Shown here in pieces: positions 29,243 through 37,815 of a stretch of DNA of 57,658 bases. Both the position numbers and the translations under genes were made by a program. The stretch lies in contig JAUCBJ010003297.1 in NCBI GenBank assembly GCA_032718475.1, positions 1-57,658 on the forward strand, in the 5' to 3' direction. The DNA comes from Nemertoderma westbladi (Eukaryota; Xenacoelomorpha; Nemertodermatida; Nemertodermatidae). Numbering within the stretch: the stretch's first letter is position 1; every line of letters starts with the position of its first letter. Below the pieces are notes generated by a model. It was not told the origin of the DNA, did not search any database, and saw only the letters and a program-made list of their open reading frames with translations.

Positions 29243-32086
29243 ATGGAGAAAGGGATACAAGGAGAGCCGAGATGGGGATATGATATCCAAGAGGAGGCAG
29301 CAGCGCCATTCGAAAGATTTGGAGCCAAGGACTATACTATATTCGGTATAAAGGAATTATCGGAAAGTACAGCGAAACTCGCGAGAACTAAATATGACTC
29401 GAACGTATTAAAGAGAAGACAAAATGCATTAAACGAAAGAATCGAAAGTTTGCGCAAAACCTTCAATGAACTTTACCCGTACGACGCTTTGTGTGATACG
29501 GGAGACATTAGCGAAGACCCCGATACTGAAATTAGTCGTTTGTATCATACCATGCAATACCTAAAGGCGCACGAACCTATGCCCGCGGTACGCGATGAAT
29601 TCGATGGAATGCATCTTTACAGACGAACTCGAGGGGACGATAGAGAAACCAAGGAAGCATTTTCAGTTTTTAAACTTTATTATCAATGCGGTTCTTGTAT
29701 GCGCGAACAACGAAATGCGATTCCGATGCGTTTGAATAAGGAAAATCCCGAACCGATATTGGCGAGGTGTTCGAACCATCAACAACTACGCTACCAGGAA
29801 GGAGGGTATCCTTTATCGAATCCATATCATTCATTTGCTATGACCGGACCAAAGGCGGGAGAAACTGTCATTTACCCACCTAAGGTTGTTGAACCCGATG
29901 TATTTGAACTTACGCTGGACGAGGCAAATCAGTCAACCCACGAAAAGAAAGAAGCTCTTAGCCTATACAGAGCCTACAAGGCTTTCGAGAAAGGTGAGAT
30001 GGAAGAATGGGGTGGAAGACTCGCGAGCCTACCTTGCCATTGGACGTCACACGATCAAACTCCAGCTAAGGAGATGACACCGGAAGTTTTCGAGAGCATA
30101 AACTTTGCTCAAAACGTTATTCAGAGACTACAGATTGCATCCCCGGAGAGGACAAGAGAAATGCAACCGTATAGTACTTCAACTACGAAACCATTGAGTA
30201 CGACACTCAACTTTCCTATTAGTATACCAGTCCGACAGGATACGACGTACGAAATACCCATCGTGGATCATCCAGAAATCATTTCGAACTTGGAGTTTCT
30301 TCCTGCAGTTGTTTTTAGCGATATGAGTAAGATATATGATTTACGTAGACATATTACTCAAAAGGTCGTGTACAACGTTCCACCTCATATTCAAGATTTC
30401 AAGGAACTGGATAGAGCTGGTGCCGATATAGCTCCGAGTAATTTGAAAGGATATTTAACCAAGACGATTCGTTTATGGATTGGAACCGGAACCTTCGAGT
30501 CAGATACAGATATTGCCGCAGATTGGCGAGGTAAGGTTATTCGTTTCGAAGATGATAAGGACATAGAGAAGATTTGGCAACCTTCGGAAGAATTGTTGGA
30601 CGAATGGAATAGAACGTTTAGATCGTTTCAGGAAAACGGTTACATGTTTTACGATAACGAGGGCGGCAGTCATCAGCAGAGTTTGACTTCTAAGACTATA
30701 CAAATTAGAGCGGCGGACGGAGTCCTGCACGTTTTCAGTAGACAGAGGAGCGACAAACGAATGCCGATACCTCCAGCGAATACAAAGCGACACCATCTTA
30801 TCACCGACATAGTAAAGAAGATGGACCAAGCTTGTAATATTGACGCTAGAATGCTACCGAAGATGGTAAGAAACATGATTTTAGATAAAACTGTTGTAAA
30901 GATTGGATCAGGAGTAAGGGAGGATTTAATTAGCGACTTCGCCGGCATGACGGACAGCGATGACCGACTACCGACACCTTACGTCGACACTCGACCTCTT
31001 ATTTTGTGGTCTATAGAACAGGGATATTTTCGTGAGTACAATACTCAGAAGACTGGAACTGGATACATTTCCTACCTGTTATTCAATTGGGATTATAAGG
31101 AAAGTAAGAGAAACAAGTATATTGAGACTTATGGAGAAGGTGATACTCCAGATATGAGTGAGTTTGAATCACAGCTTAAATGGAGAGGATGCGTGTATTG
31201 GGCTATTACGTCACCTCCAAGAGCGGTCTTACAATATTATTTAGCAATAGAGTCGTCAGTGAATGTTTGCCTAATCGCCGACATTGTGTCTCGGACTCTC
31301 AAAAGACATCCACTTTGTCTCGGAGAAGATCATACGTTCTACATGGAAGGCAGAATTCGTACCGACGTGTTTAGACGATTCCTTGAACCCTTCTACAACT
31401 CCGACGCTCAGTGTAATGCCTTTACTCGAGCAGGATTTAGTATATTTCAAGACGTGTATCTTCGCTGTGCGGGATCTCTTATCGAAAGACCATCTATGTT
31501 TACATTGTTACCCTATGAAGGAGAACGTATCGTGGAGATTACGGATGAATCACGGCAGACGCGCGCGCCTATCGGTCACCTCGGTGATGATTTCGAAGTA
31601 ACTACTACGATCACTGACGATCCTTTAGAGGAACTTCTTGAGATAGAAAGGAACCTCCCGAAGAAATCTCAGACGGAGATTCGACAACTTGAAGCAACAG
31701 ATGCTATAGTTTGTATACAACCTTCAGAAACCTACCAACCCATAGATCCAGATGATTACGATTATAGTGTGGGAGGAAGCGCTCGACCGATTGGAGATCT
31801 TATATACGAACGAGTGTGGTACCCTGCCAATACGATGTGTAGTAAATGTGGCGTCGCTGGACATCATATGACAAAGTGCAGTGGAAAGCACATTACTACG
31901 ACTCAGCTAATCTGTGGATGGTGTGGGGATCAAGGGTCTCATACCTTTTATACTTGCTGGAGATTTATGGCTCAATGTACTTACTGCAATATAAAAGGAC
32001 ATCGAGCATCTGAATGCCAACTAAGAGACATACCCTATGAACACGAATCTGTAAAACTCGTGAGAAAATTATTTGATGAGTGGTAA
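29243..32086 (+). CDS. Element B ORF2: exonuclease-like, zinc-knuckle protein
   Basis: 947 codons, located where some BEL elements carry env, but with no signal peptide or membrane segment. Residues 1-290 are a conserved unknown domain (also in A), containing CGSCMREQ. Residues 465-675 show the order of motifs of a DEDD 3'-5' exonuclease of WRN/RNase D type: YDNEGG (D471, E473), a strand pair TIQIRAADGVLHVF, then KIGSGVREDL (D561, the GxGxxxD pattern), YVDTRPL, and LQYYLAIES (Y666, E670, matching Yx3D with Glu for Asp). Spacings are longer than in WRN, so inserts are likely. Three CCHC knuckles follow: 866-879, 891-905 (5 residues before His) and 912-925, pointing to RNA or DNA binding. The exonuclease call is from motif order only and needs a profile search. 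The frame continues past TAA into the next entry. Confidence 0.72.
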   Translation: MEKGIQGEPRWGYDIQEEAAAPFERFGAKDYTIFGIKELSESTAKLARTKYDSNVLKRRQNALNERIESLRKTFNELYPYDALCDTGDISEDPDTEISRLYHTMQYLKAHEPMPAVRDEFDGMHLYRRTRGDDRETKEAFSVFKLYYQCGSCMREQRNAIPMRLNKENPEPILARCSNHQQLRYQEGGYPLSNPYHSFAMTGPKAGETVIYPPKVVEPDVFELTLDEANQSTHEKKEALSLYRAYKAFEKGEMEEWGGRLASLPCHWTSHDQTPAKEMTPEVFESINFAQNVIQRLQIASPERTREMQPYSTSTTKPLSTTLNFPISIPVRQDTTYEIPIVDHPEIISNLEFLPAVVFSDMSKIYDLRRHITQKVVYNVPPHIQDFKELDRAGADIAPSNLKGYLTKTIRLWIGTGTFESDTDIAADWRGKVIRFEDDKDIEKIWQPSEELLDEWNRTFRSFQENGYMFYDNEGGSHQQSLTSKTIQIRAADGVLHVFSRQRSDKRMPIPPANTKRHHLITDIVKKMDQACNIDARMLPKMVRNMILDKTVVKIGSGVREDLISDFAGMTDSDDRLPTPYVDTRPLILWSIEQGYFREYNTQKTGTGYISYLLFNWDYKESKRNKYIETYGEGDTPDMSEFESQLKWRGCVYWAITSPPRAVLQYYLAIESSVNVCLIADIVSRTLKRHPLCLGEDHTFYMEGRIRTDVFRRFLEPFYNSDAQCNAFTRAGFSIFQDVYLRCAGSLIERPSMFTLLPYEGERIVEITDESRQTRAPIGHLGDDFEVTTTITDDPLEELLEIERNLPKKSQTEIRQLEATDAIVCIQPSETYQPIDPDDYDYSVGGSARPIGDLIYERVWYPANTMCSKCGVAGHHMTKCSGKHITTTQLICGWCGDQGSHTFYTCWRFMAQCTYCNIKGHRASECQLRDIPYEHESVKLVRKLFDEW

Positions 32087-33007
32087 GATTTAGCCGACGA
32101 ACATGTATCGGCACAAAGAAGACGATTTCCGATGAGGGCGCATCTTGGATTTTGGGCGGTAAATCCCCAAACGATGATGTCGGAAGGATACATCTCCGCT
32201 ATGCCCCAATATGACGAACTTATCGAGGTTGTCGATATTTTGCCCCACGACAGCGGATTCCGAGTAGTGCGCGAGTATCTACTACAGATTCACCCGGATA
32301 ACAAAAACACGTGGAATTTTCAGAAAGTCGTTAATCGCATTACGTATGGTGAATTCGATCGTTTCCGAACTGAAAAGCGGAATAAAGGAGCTTGGTTAAC
32401 CGTCGCATGGGCGTACCGAGCCGCGTTTTACCATAAACGTATACGAGCGAGCGTATTCGAGGAAAAGGAGGTCCTAGAGGCGACAAATATACCAGCCACT
32501 CCGGTTGCGCCGTCTGCACGTCACCCTCGGGAGGACGGACAGGGTAGGATCATACGGGTCCAGAAAGTGGGCCAACAATTAAAGAAAATTATTAATATAG
32601 AAGAACGCAAGGGAGTTGAGCCGACCATTCGAATTACTCGGGATACGGTATCACTTCCTAGAGAACCAATAGGAGGATCGGGACATGCACCAGCTGATCA
32701 ACAGGGGGCGCAAGCTACTCTTGGGTCTGCGTCGTCCGCTTCTCGCGCGTTCCCAGACGTTCTACCAACTGTAGTGACAACTGATCGGTCACGAGGAATC
32801 GGTCGAGGTTTTGGGATGTTAAATAGACGAATTTGCGAGGAAATGGTCGCACCGTCTCTCAACGTCCAAACGAAACCAGTGACTCGCCCCACGAGTCCCA
32901 TATCGCGAGCAAAGTCACCTGTGCTCGAGGACGCGGCAGGGCTCGATCCACTAAGCGATAAAAGGGAGGGCAAGGGTGGACGGAAGACTCGTGAGCCTTT
33001 CTTGTGA
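32087..33007 (+). CDS. Element B ORF2, downstream part after in-frame TAA
   Basis: After the TAA at 32084-32086 the same frame stays open for 15 codons to an ATG at 32132 and then 291 more codons. The first ~115 residues look folded (ISAMPQYDELIEVVDILPHD, TEKRNKGAWLTVAWAYRAAFYH). The rest is Pro/Ser/Arg-rich and probably disordered, ending in the 17-bp motif (KTREPFL and stop). I do not recognise the fold. Because no stop lies between, it is either the C-terminal part of one 1255-residue protein or a separate ORF3 made by reinitiation. The fused remnant in A, which joins the ORF2 N-terminus to this region, fits the single-protein view but does not prove it. Confidence 0.65.
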   Translation, partial: DLADEHVSAQRRRFPMRAHLGFWAVNPQTMMSEGYISAMPQYDELIEVVDILPHDSGFRVVREYLLQIHPDNKNTWNFQKVVNRITYGEFDRFRTEKRNKGAWLTVAWAYRAAFYHKRIRASVFEEKEVLEATNIPATPVAPSARHPREDGQGRIIRVQKVGQQLKKIINIEERKGVEPTIRITRDTVSLPREPIGGSGHAPADQQGAQATLGSASSASRAFPDVLPTVVTTDRSRGIGRGFGMLNRRICEEMVAPSLNVQTKPVTRPTSPISRAKSPVLEDAAGLDPLSDKREGKGGRKTREPFL

Positions 33008-33886
33008 ATTTGTGATTTATTTGAGTTATATATTTTATATTTATCCGAACTTATACAATTTGTATTGTTCCGAATTTATGAAATTTAGAAAGTTTATATT
33101 TAGAAGGAACTTACATTTGAAAGATTTATGTTTCATATTTGAGATGTAAAGGAGTTTATATTATTCTAAACTTATGCAGTTTATATCTATATTTAGTAAG
33201 ACTTATATTTAGTAAGATTTATATTTTGTAAGAATTTATATTTTATATTTGTGATTATTCCGAACTTATGCAATTTATATTATTCCGAACTTATGCAATT
33301 TATATTGTTCCGAATATTATGCAATTTACATTTTATAGGCAGTATTTACAGTGAAACAGAAAGTAAGAGTAGATGGAAGACTCGTGGGCCTTTCTTATAG
33401 TTTCATTTGTAAAGTGTTATATTTTGTATTTAGAAAGTTTTATAGTCAGAAAGTTTTGTGCTTAGAAAGACTCATATTTGTAATTATTCCAAACTTATGC
33501 AATCTACATTTAGGTACGAAAGTATTTGTAATTACTTGAATTTATGCAATATTTGAGATGCAATAGTAGATGGAAGACTCGCGAGCCTTTCTTATTGTTT
33601 TCATTTATTTGTATTTGTAATTGTTTGAATTTATGCAATATTGAGATGCAATAGATTTATATTGGTGAATTTAATTTAGATTTATATTGTACTTACTTAG
33701 TAAAGCCTTAACTACGTAAAGTTTGAATTTGTAATTATTTTGTATCGAATCATTATGTAGAAAGGAAGTATTGTTTGAAATTTAATTGTAAATATGTAAG
33801 TACGCCCTAAGTATTCTATAGTTTGATTGATTATTGGTGAAAACCGTATATTTTATGCACGATAATATCCTGTTTTCATGGAGCGG
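33008..33886 (+). other. Element B 3' untranslated region
   Basis: AT-rich non-coding DNA with loosely repeated TTATGCAATTTATATT-type units, the relatives of the 25-bp array of A. Two copies of the 17-bp motif (33375, 33572) lie in the context TAGATGGAAGACTCG...CCTTTCTTAT. The bases just before the 3' LTR (CATGGAGCGG) are not a typical polypurine tract. Confidence 0.75.
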
Positions 33887-35776
33887 TATAGAATTATATT
33901 CCCTAAATGCCGTGGATTTTCAAAATTTTATTTTATTCGAATTAACTTTGTAAAAGATTACTTTGAGTCCTCATTTGTGTTTGTTCTATCATTTGTACGC
34001 CTATTGGTCAAGTGGTTCAGTAGCTCAGTCGGTAGAGCGTTGGAAATTATATGTGTAGTAGGTATTGAGTTCGAATCCTAGTAAGTGCGAATTATTTTTT
34101 GTGCAGAATTTCAACTCATTTAAATTAACCGCTACAAATTAATTGCATTTGTCTGTACCAATGAGACTGTAGTTATTTGATTGTAACCAATGTCGTGCAA
34201 GTTATATATTAGCTGGACCAATAGCTATCTTTAAAAACCTGTTAGAACCTATAGAACAATCGAGAATTTTCTCGATTGATTGCAGCACAAATTTGCTATA
34301 TAAAGGTGCGATTTGTTCATTAGTTATACCTCTCAGATTATCTTATCTTATCAATATTCTGTCGTGCTTAGTTTATTTCAGATTACATTGTATTATAATT
34401 ATATCTTCTGTAATAAAGTCAGAATTATTGCTAATCTGCTTTTTCTATCTGTTTTACCATGATTCACCACGGTGAACCCAACTAAAGAACAGGATGGCCG
34501 GCTAGAGATCGGGCCGCAGCAATGAACGGGAACATCACGGGAATGTAGATAAGAGACAACCCGCAATACCATCTTGAGTTATTCACCCATCGCCTGAAAG
34601 GTTAGACAGCGTTCGACGCCTCGCTACCTAAGCGTAAGACCAAAGATCAAAAGGTAGAAGTAGTGACACGCTGTGAGCCTAAAATTACATCTTAGGGACT
34701 GTACTGTCTTGATTCAGGAAAAACCACAGTAGACCTTCATATTCCTACGGGAGGAGAGAGAGAGCAGGCAGATACTAGTACGCAGATAGGACGTAGGCAC
34801 ACCGGTACGAAGCATACAAATTGGTAGGGTGCAGCAAACTGTACGCCTAACTCTTGCTAAGTACAGGTGCGTGTGCGACTATTTGCAGTACAACAGTGTC
34901 CATTGCATTAGAACTTGTAGGCTAGGAGGGTCGTTGTGTTTCACCTGAATTAGGATTGTACCGTTCAGGCGGTAGGGCAGTTTACAACTAGGCGCAAATA
35001 AATTGAGGCTATTAGGGATATACTAACATCTACCGTGTCCCCGCCAACGCCCTAATAGGAAGTTACCCGGACTACCTAGGTGACTAAAATTCTAGATAGG
35101 ACGCCAGGATAGCTATTAGTAACTGTACGCCTACTGTAGTAAACTAACACATCTCTTCTTAGTATCAGGGACCTGGTACCTAAAATTGCCGAATTCAGGG
35201 CGTAGCATTAACCTTATGCCTGAATTTGAGTCCTGGAAATACGCAAGAGGGGAAGGAACCTTATCATTCGTGAGTATTGGACCTACAAGTTACAAAAATT
35301 AGAATATTCGTAAAATGCACACCGTACCCAGTAATTATATATGTGAAGGAGCAAAACTGTTTTTGACCGTTCAGAATTAACACACGCGTTAGAAATTATT
35401 TACACCTCAAAATATATAAAATTAACTTTCGTCCTTACTGTGCTTTGCCCGCTAGTTAGACATCTCCAAATCTCTGCCTCTGTACCTAGCTAGCGTCCCT
35501 TCGCCCAACCATATAAATCACACCGCGGCAAAGTATACGAGCCCCTTAGTCCGTCAGTGAGTCAGCCTGATTTTAGGATTCGCTGCGCGGGATTTTGTTT
35601 TATCGAAGTTTGTCTGCTCGTAGACTGTTTTCTGCCTCACCGGTTATAAGAGATCAATACTGCAATATATTCGCTTACTTAGAGTTTACTGTTTTGGTGA
35701 GAAGGTCGGATTTATGATTTGATTCACAAACTTTACAGTAGGATATTGCAGGTATTGTTACCGTCTCTTCCATATA
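33887..35776 (+). repeat. Element B 3' LTR (1890 bp)
   Basis: Same length as the 5' LTR, with three visible differences (CCATGG/CCACGG near 34469, TTCGCC/TTCACC near 34584, GATGCC/GACGCC near 35101). It contains the tRNA-like unit at 34014-34086 with A-box 34021-34032. An open frame running from its last bases into the gag of C (from 35719) is a junction artefact. Confidence 0.95.
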
Positions 35777-35781
35777 ATAAT

Positions 35782-37815
35782 TATTTTTCTGGTGCTAATA
35801 ATTCTCATTATAATAGTCCTTATGATAATCATGTGTATAATAGTGAATGTGTCTCCAGTCAGGATCTACAGAATCGTATAGGTTGTTTACCAGTAAATAC
35901 TAATTGTGCAATTAATTATTCTCGCCCATCCTCTTATGGTACACATTCTGTTATTAAGCCCACCACTTGGGCTACAAGTTGTCCCGTTTTTGTACCAAAC
36001 TGTCACACTACGTGTACCATTGTTAATGCGTCAACACCTCAGTGTAATTCTATTGGAGGGTTGGCCATGGGTGTGTGTGATAGACCCCCTGGGCCTAATG
36101 TTAGTGCGTGTAGGGTTGCATCCCAGGTAGGTGGGTTATTTAACGGGCCGGCTGTAGATGTACCAGTCTATACTGGTACATCCGAAATTTATAATTCTAA
36201 CTCACGAAATCCTCAATCCTCTGCAGATGTTTGGATTGACGATTTAAATAACAGAGGAGTTAACAATTCTTTTACTAATAATTGTTTTAATAACTTTCCA
36301 TACCAAGGATCCATAGGTTTCCAACATTTAGCCAACTTAAAAATTGAACCATTTGATGGTTCTCCCTTGAAGTGGCATGGTTTTATTGCCTCTTTTCATG
36401 CCCTCGTTCACACTCAGGTTTCATCTGATTCTATTCGTTTAGCAATTCTTAGAAATCATTTGACACCTGATATCAGAGAGAGTGTAGCTTCTACTATTAA
36501 CGACCCTGATTTATATCGGGAAACATTACAAGAATTACGCCGTATTTATGGCGACTGTGACTTAATAGCTGTGGCATACATAGAGCAGCTACGAAAAATT
36601 CCGTTTGTTAAGGCTAATGATATGAATTCTTTAAAGTCATTTTCCTTAAAATTTCATGGTTCGGTATCAGCCCTGGAAAAATGTGGATACACTGCCGATA
36701 TTACATCAGCTAATAATGTATGGGATTTAGTTCAAAAACTTCCCAATTATTTGCAAAATGAATGGGGCAAACGGGTTATTCTTATAAAACCTCGGCGCCC
36801 AACCTTAAAGGTGCTAGACAGTTGGATCACTGAGAGGCTGCAAAGTGCTCGTGTGGTAGAAAGTACATTACGGGCCAGTAGTAATAGTTATGCCGGTAAC
36901 CAAGGCTTGTCCAATAACAAATCATTCCAAAATAAACCGCAATTTAACAGGCCTAAATCCAGTGCTCCAACTGTTTTTACACCTACTATTATGGCTACTG
37001 CCAGCAATAAAGTTAATTTGTCTGAAATACAGTCAAATAAGTATCAGAAATCGTCTAGTTCTGACTCGAGCCCACTTACTAAAGGTATGTCGGCTATTGC
37101 TTCTGTGGCTGAACACTGTCATTGTTGCGGCCAGTCCCATTTTCTTGAAAATTGTAACAATTTTAAATCATTAAGCCTAGCTGACCGCATTGAGTTAGCC
37201 CGGGACAAATCCATGTGTTTTGTATGTCTCAAAGCAAAGCACCGCGCTGCAAATTGTAAAATCGTAGACCCTTGTAATTTCGATGGTTGTAAAAAACGCC
37301 ATCACGTTTTATTACATGGAGCACCTAAGGTTTTTGGTGCTAAATCTTCTTCCCAAAATAAACAACACATAGGAACTACCTCATTGAGAACATCCCCTAG
37401 CACTGTAGCATTACAGATTGTACCACTGCGGGTACGTTCTGCAGGTAAAACTGTTGAAACTTTTGCTTTGTTAGATCCCTGTAGCCAGATCTCTGCGGTT
37501 TGTGAAGATCTAGCTAACAAACTGGATCTTAAGGGTGAGCAAAAACCATTGAGAATCGGCACTATTAATTCAGATGGAGAAACTGTAAAATCCTTATTAA
37601 GCTCCATTGATGTTCTACCTGTAAATAGTGAGTCTGTATTTCCTGTCCCACGGACTTGGGTTTTATCCAAGTTAAATATCGCAAATCAGCGTTTTGATTG
37701 GCCCAAGATTAAATCTTCCTGGAGTCATTTATCTGATCTAGATCTTCCAGCTGTAGATTCAAATAAAGTAGGCGTCCTGTTGGGTGCTATGTTGGGTGTT
37801 ATGTCTTTGATGTAA
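35782..37815 (+). CDS. gag: Element C gag and protease, C-terminal part
   Basis: Resumes the gag frame of C after element B. It has an Asn/Ser-rich stretch, then the BEL/Pao gag core DUF1759 (LKIEPFDGSPLKWHGFIASF, with LRRIYGDCDLI), a linker, zinc-binding clusters (CHCCGQSHFLENC and CFVCLKAKHRAANC), and the aspartyl protease region (TFALLDPCSQISAVCEDLA). In the protease the usual D-S/T-G is DPC, which may be inactive. The frame ends at TAA 37813-37815 in a region where BEL proteins normally continue (VLLGAMLGV...), so a frameshift is likely here. Confidence 0.85.
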   Translation, partial: YFSGANNSHYNSPYDNHVYNSECVSSQDLQNRIGCLPVNTNCAINYSRPSSYGTHSVIKPTTWATSCPVFVPNCHTTCTIVNASTPQCNSIGGLAMGVCDRPPGPNVSACRVASQVGGLFNGPAVDVPVYTGTSEIYNSNSRNPQSSADVWIDDLNNRGVNNSFTNNCFNNFPYQGSIGFQHLANLKIEPFDGSPLKWHGFIASFHALVHTQVSSDSIRLAILRNHLTPDIRESVASTINDPDLYRETLQELRRIYGDCDLIAVAYIEQLRKIPFVKANDMNSLKSFSLKFHGSVSALEKCGYTADITSANNVWDLVQKLPNYLQNEWGKRVILIKPRRPTLKVLDSWITERLQSARVVESTLRASSNSYAGNQGLSNNKSFQNKPQFNRPKSSAPTVFTPTIMATASNKVNLSEIQSNKYQKSSSSDSSPLTKGMSAIASVAEHCHCCGQSHFLENCNNFKSLSLADRIELARDKSMCFVCLKAKHRAANCKIVDPCNFDGCKKRHHVLLHGAPKVFGAKSSSQNKQHIGTTSLRTSPSTVALQIVPLRVRSAGKTVETFALLDPCSQISAVCEDLANKLDLKGEQKPLRIGTINSDGETVKSLLSSIDVLPVNSESVFPVPRTWVLSKLNIANQRFDWPKIKSSWSHLSDLDLPAVDSNKVGVLLGAMLGVMSLM

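Larger units (their letters stand above)
19826..33588 (+). repeat. 17-bp dispersed motif, 11 copies in B
   Basis: Consensus GGAAGACTCGCGAGCCT, often followed by TTCTT. Copies start at 19826, 21656, 21740, 21824, 24310, 26341, 28869, 30014, 32982, 33375 and 33572. The middle is a near-palindrome around CTCGCGAG. In the coding regions it is read as KTREP/KTCEP (19826, the three at 21656-21840, 32982) or, shifted by one base, as GRLASL (24310, 26341, 30014). Three copies (28869, 33375, 33572) are non-coding. All face the same way; that at 24310 has the two variable bases of the dyad exchanged. I found none in the LTRs, in C, in D or in the LINE. Confidence 0.9.
17041..35776 (+). mobile_element. 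Element B: giant 18.7-kb BEL/Pao retrotransposon
   Basis: Complete insertion with 1890-bp LTRs (17041-18930, 33887-35776) and exact TSD ATAAT (17036-17040, 35777-35781). The LTRs differ at only three sites that I found, so it is the youngest insertion in the nest. It encodes one gag-pol frame of about 2950 codons and a second long frame downstream of about 1255 codons, each broken by one in-frame stop. BEL/Pao elements are usually 5-10 kb; the extra length comes from the long LTRs, a long coiled-coil gag and ORF2. Confidence 0.96.

Noticed and set aside
29243-33007. ORF2 as an envelope gene
   Set aside because: No signal peptide, fusion-peptide-like segment or membrane anchor is visible, and the C-terminal zinc knuckles point to an intracellular nucleic-acid-binding protein.
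35719-35781. Gag of C starting inside the 3' LTR of B (frame opening at 35719)
   Set aside because: The frame only runs on by chance through the LTR end and the TSD; the true upstream gag lies at 12509-13892 and 16994-17040.
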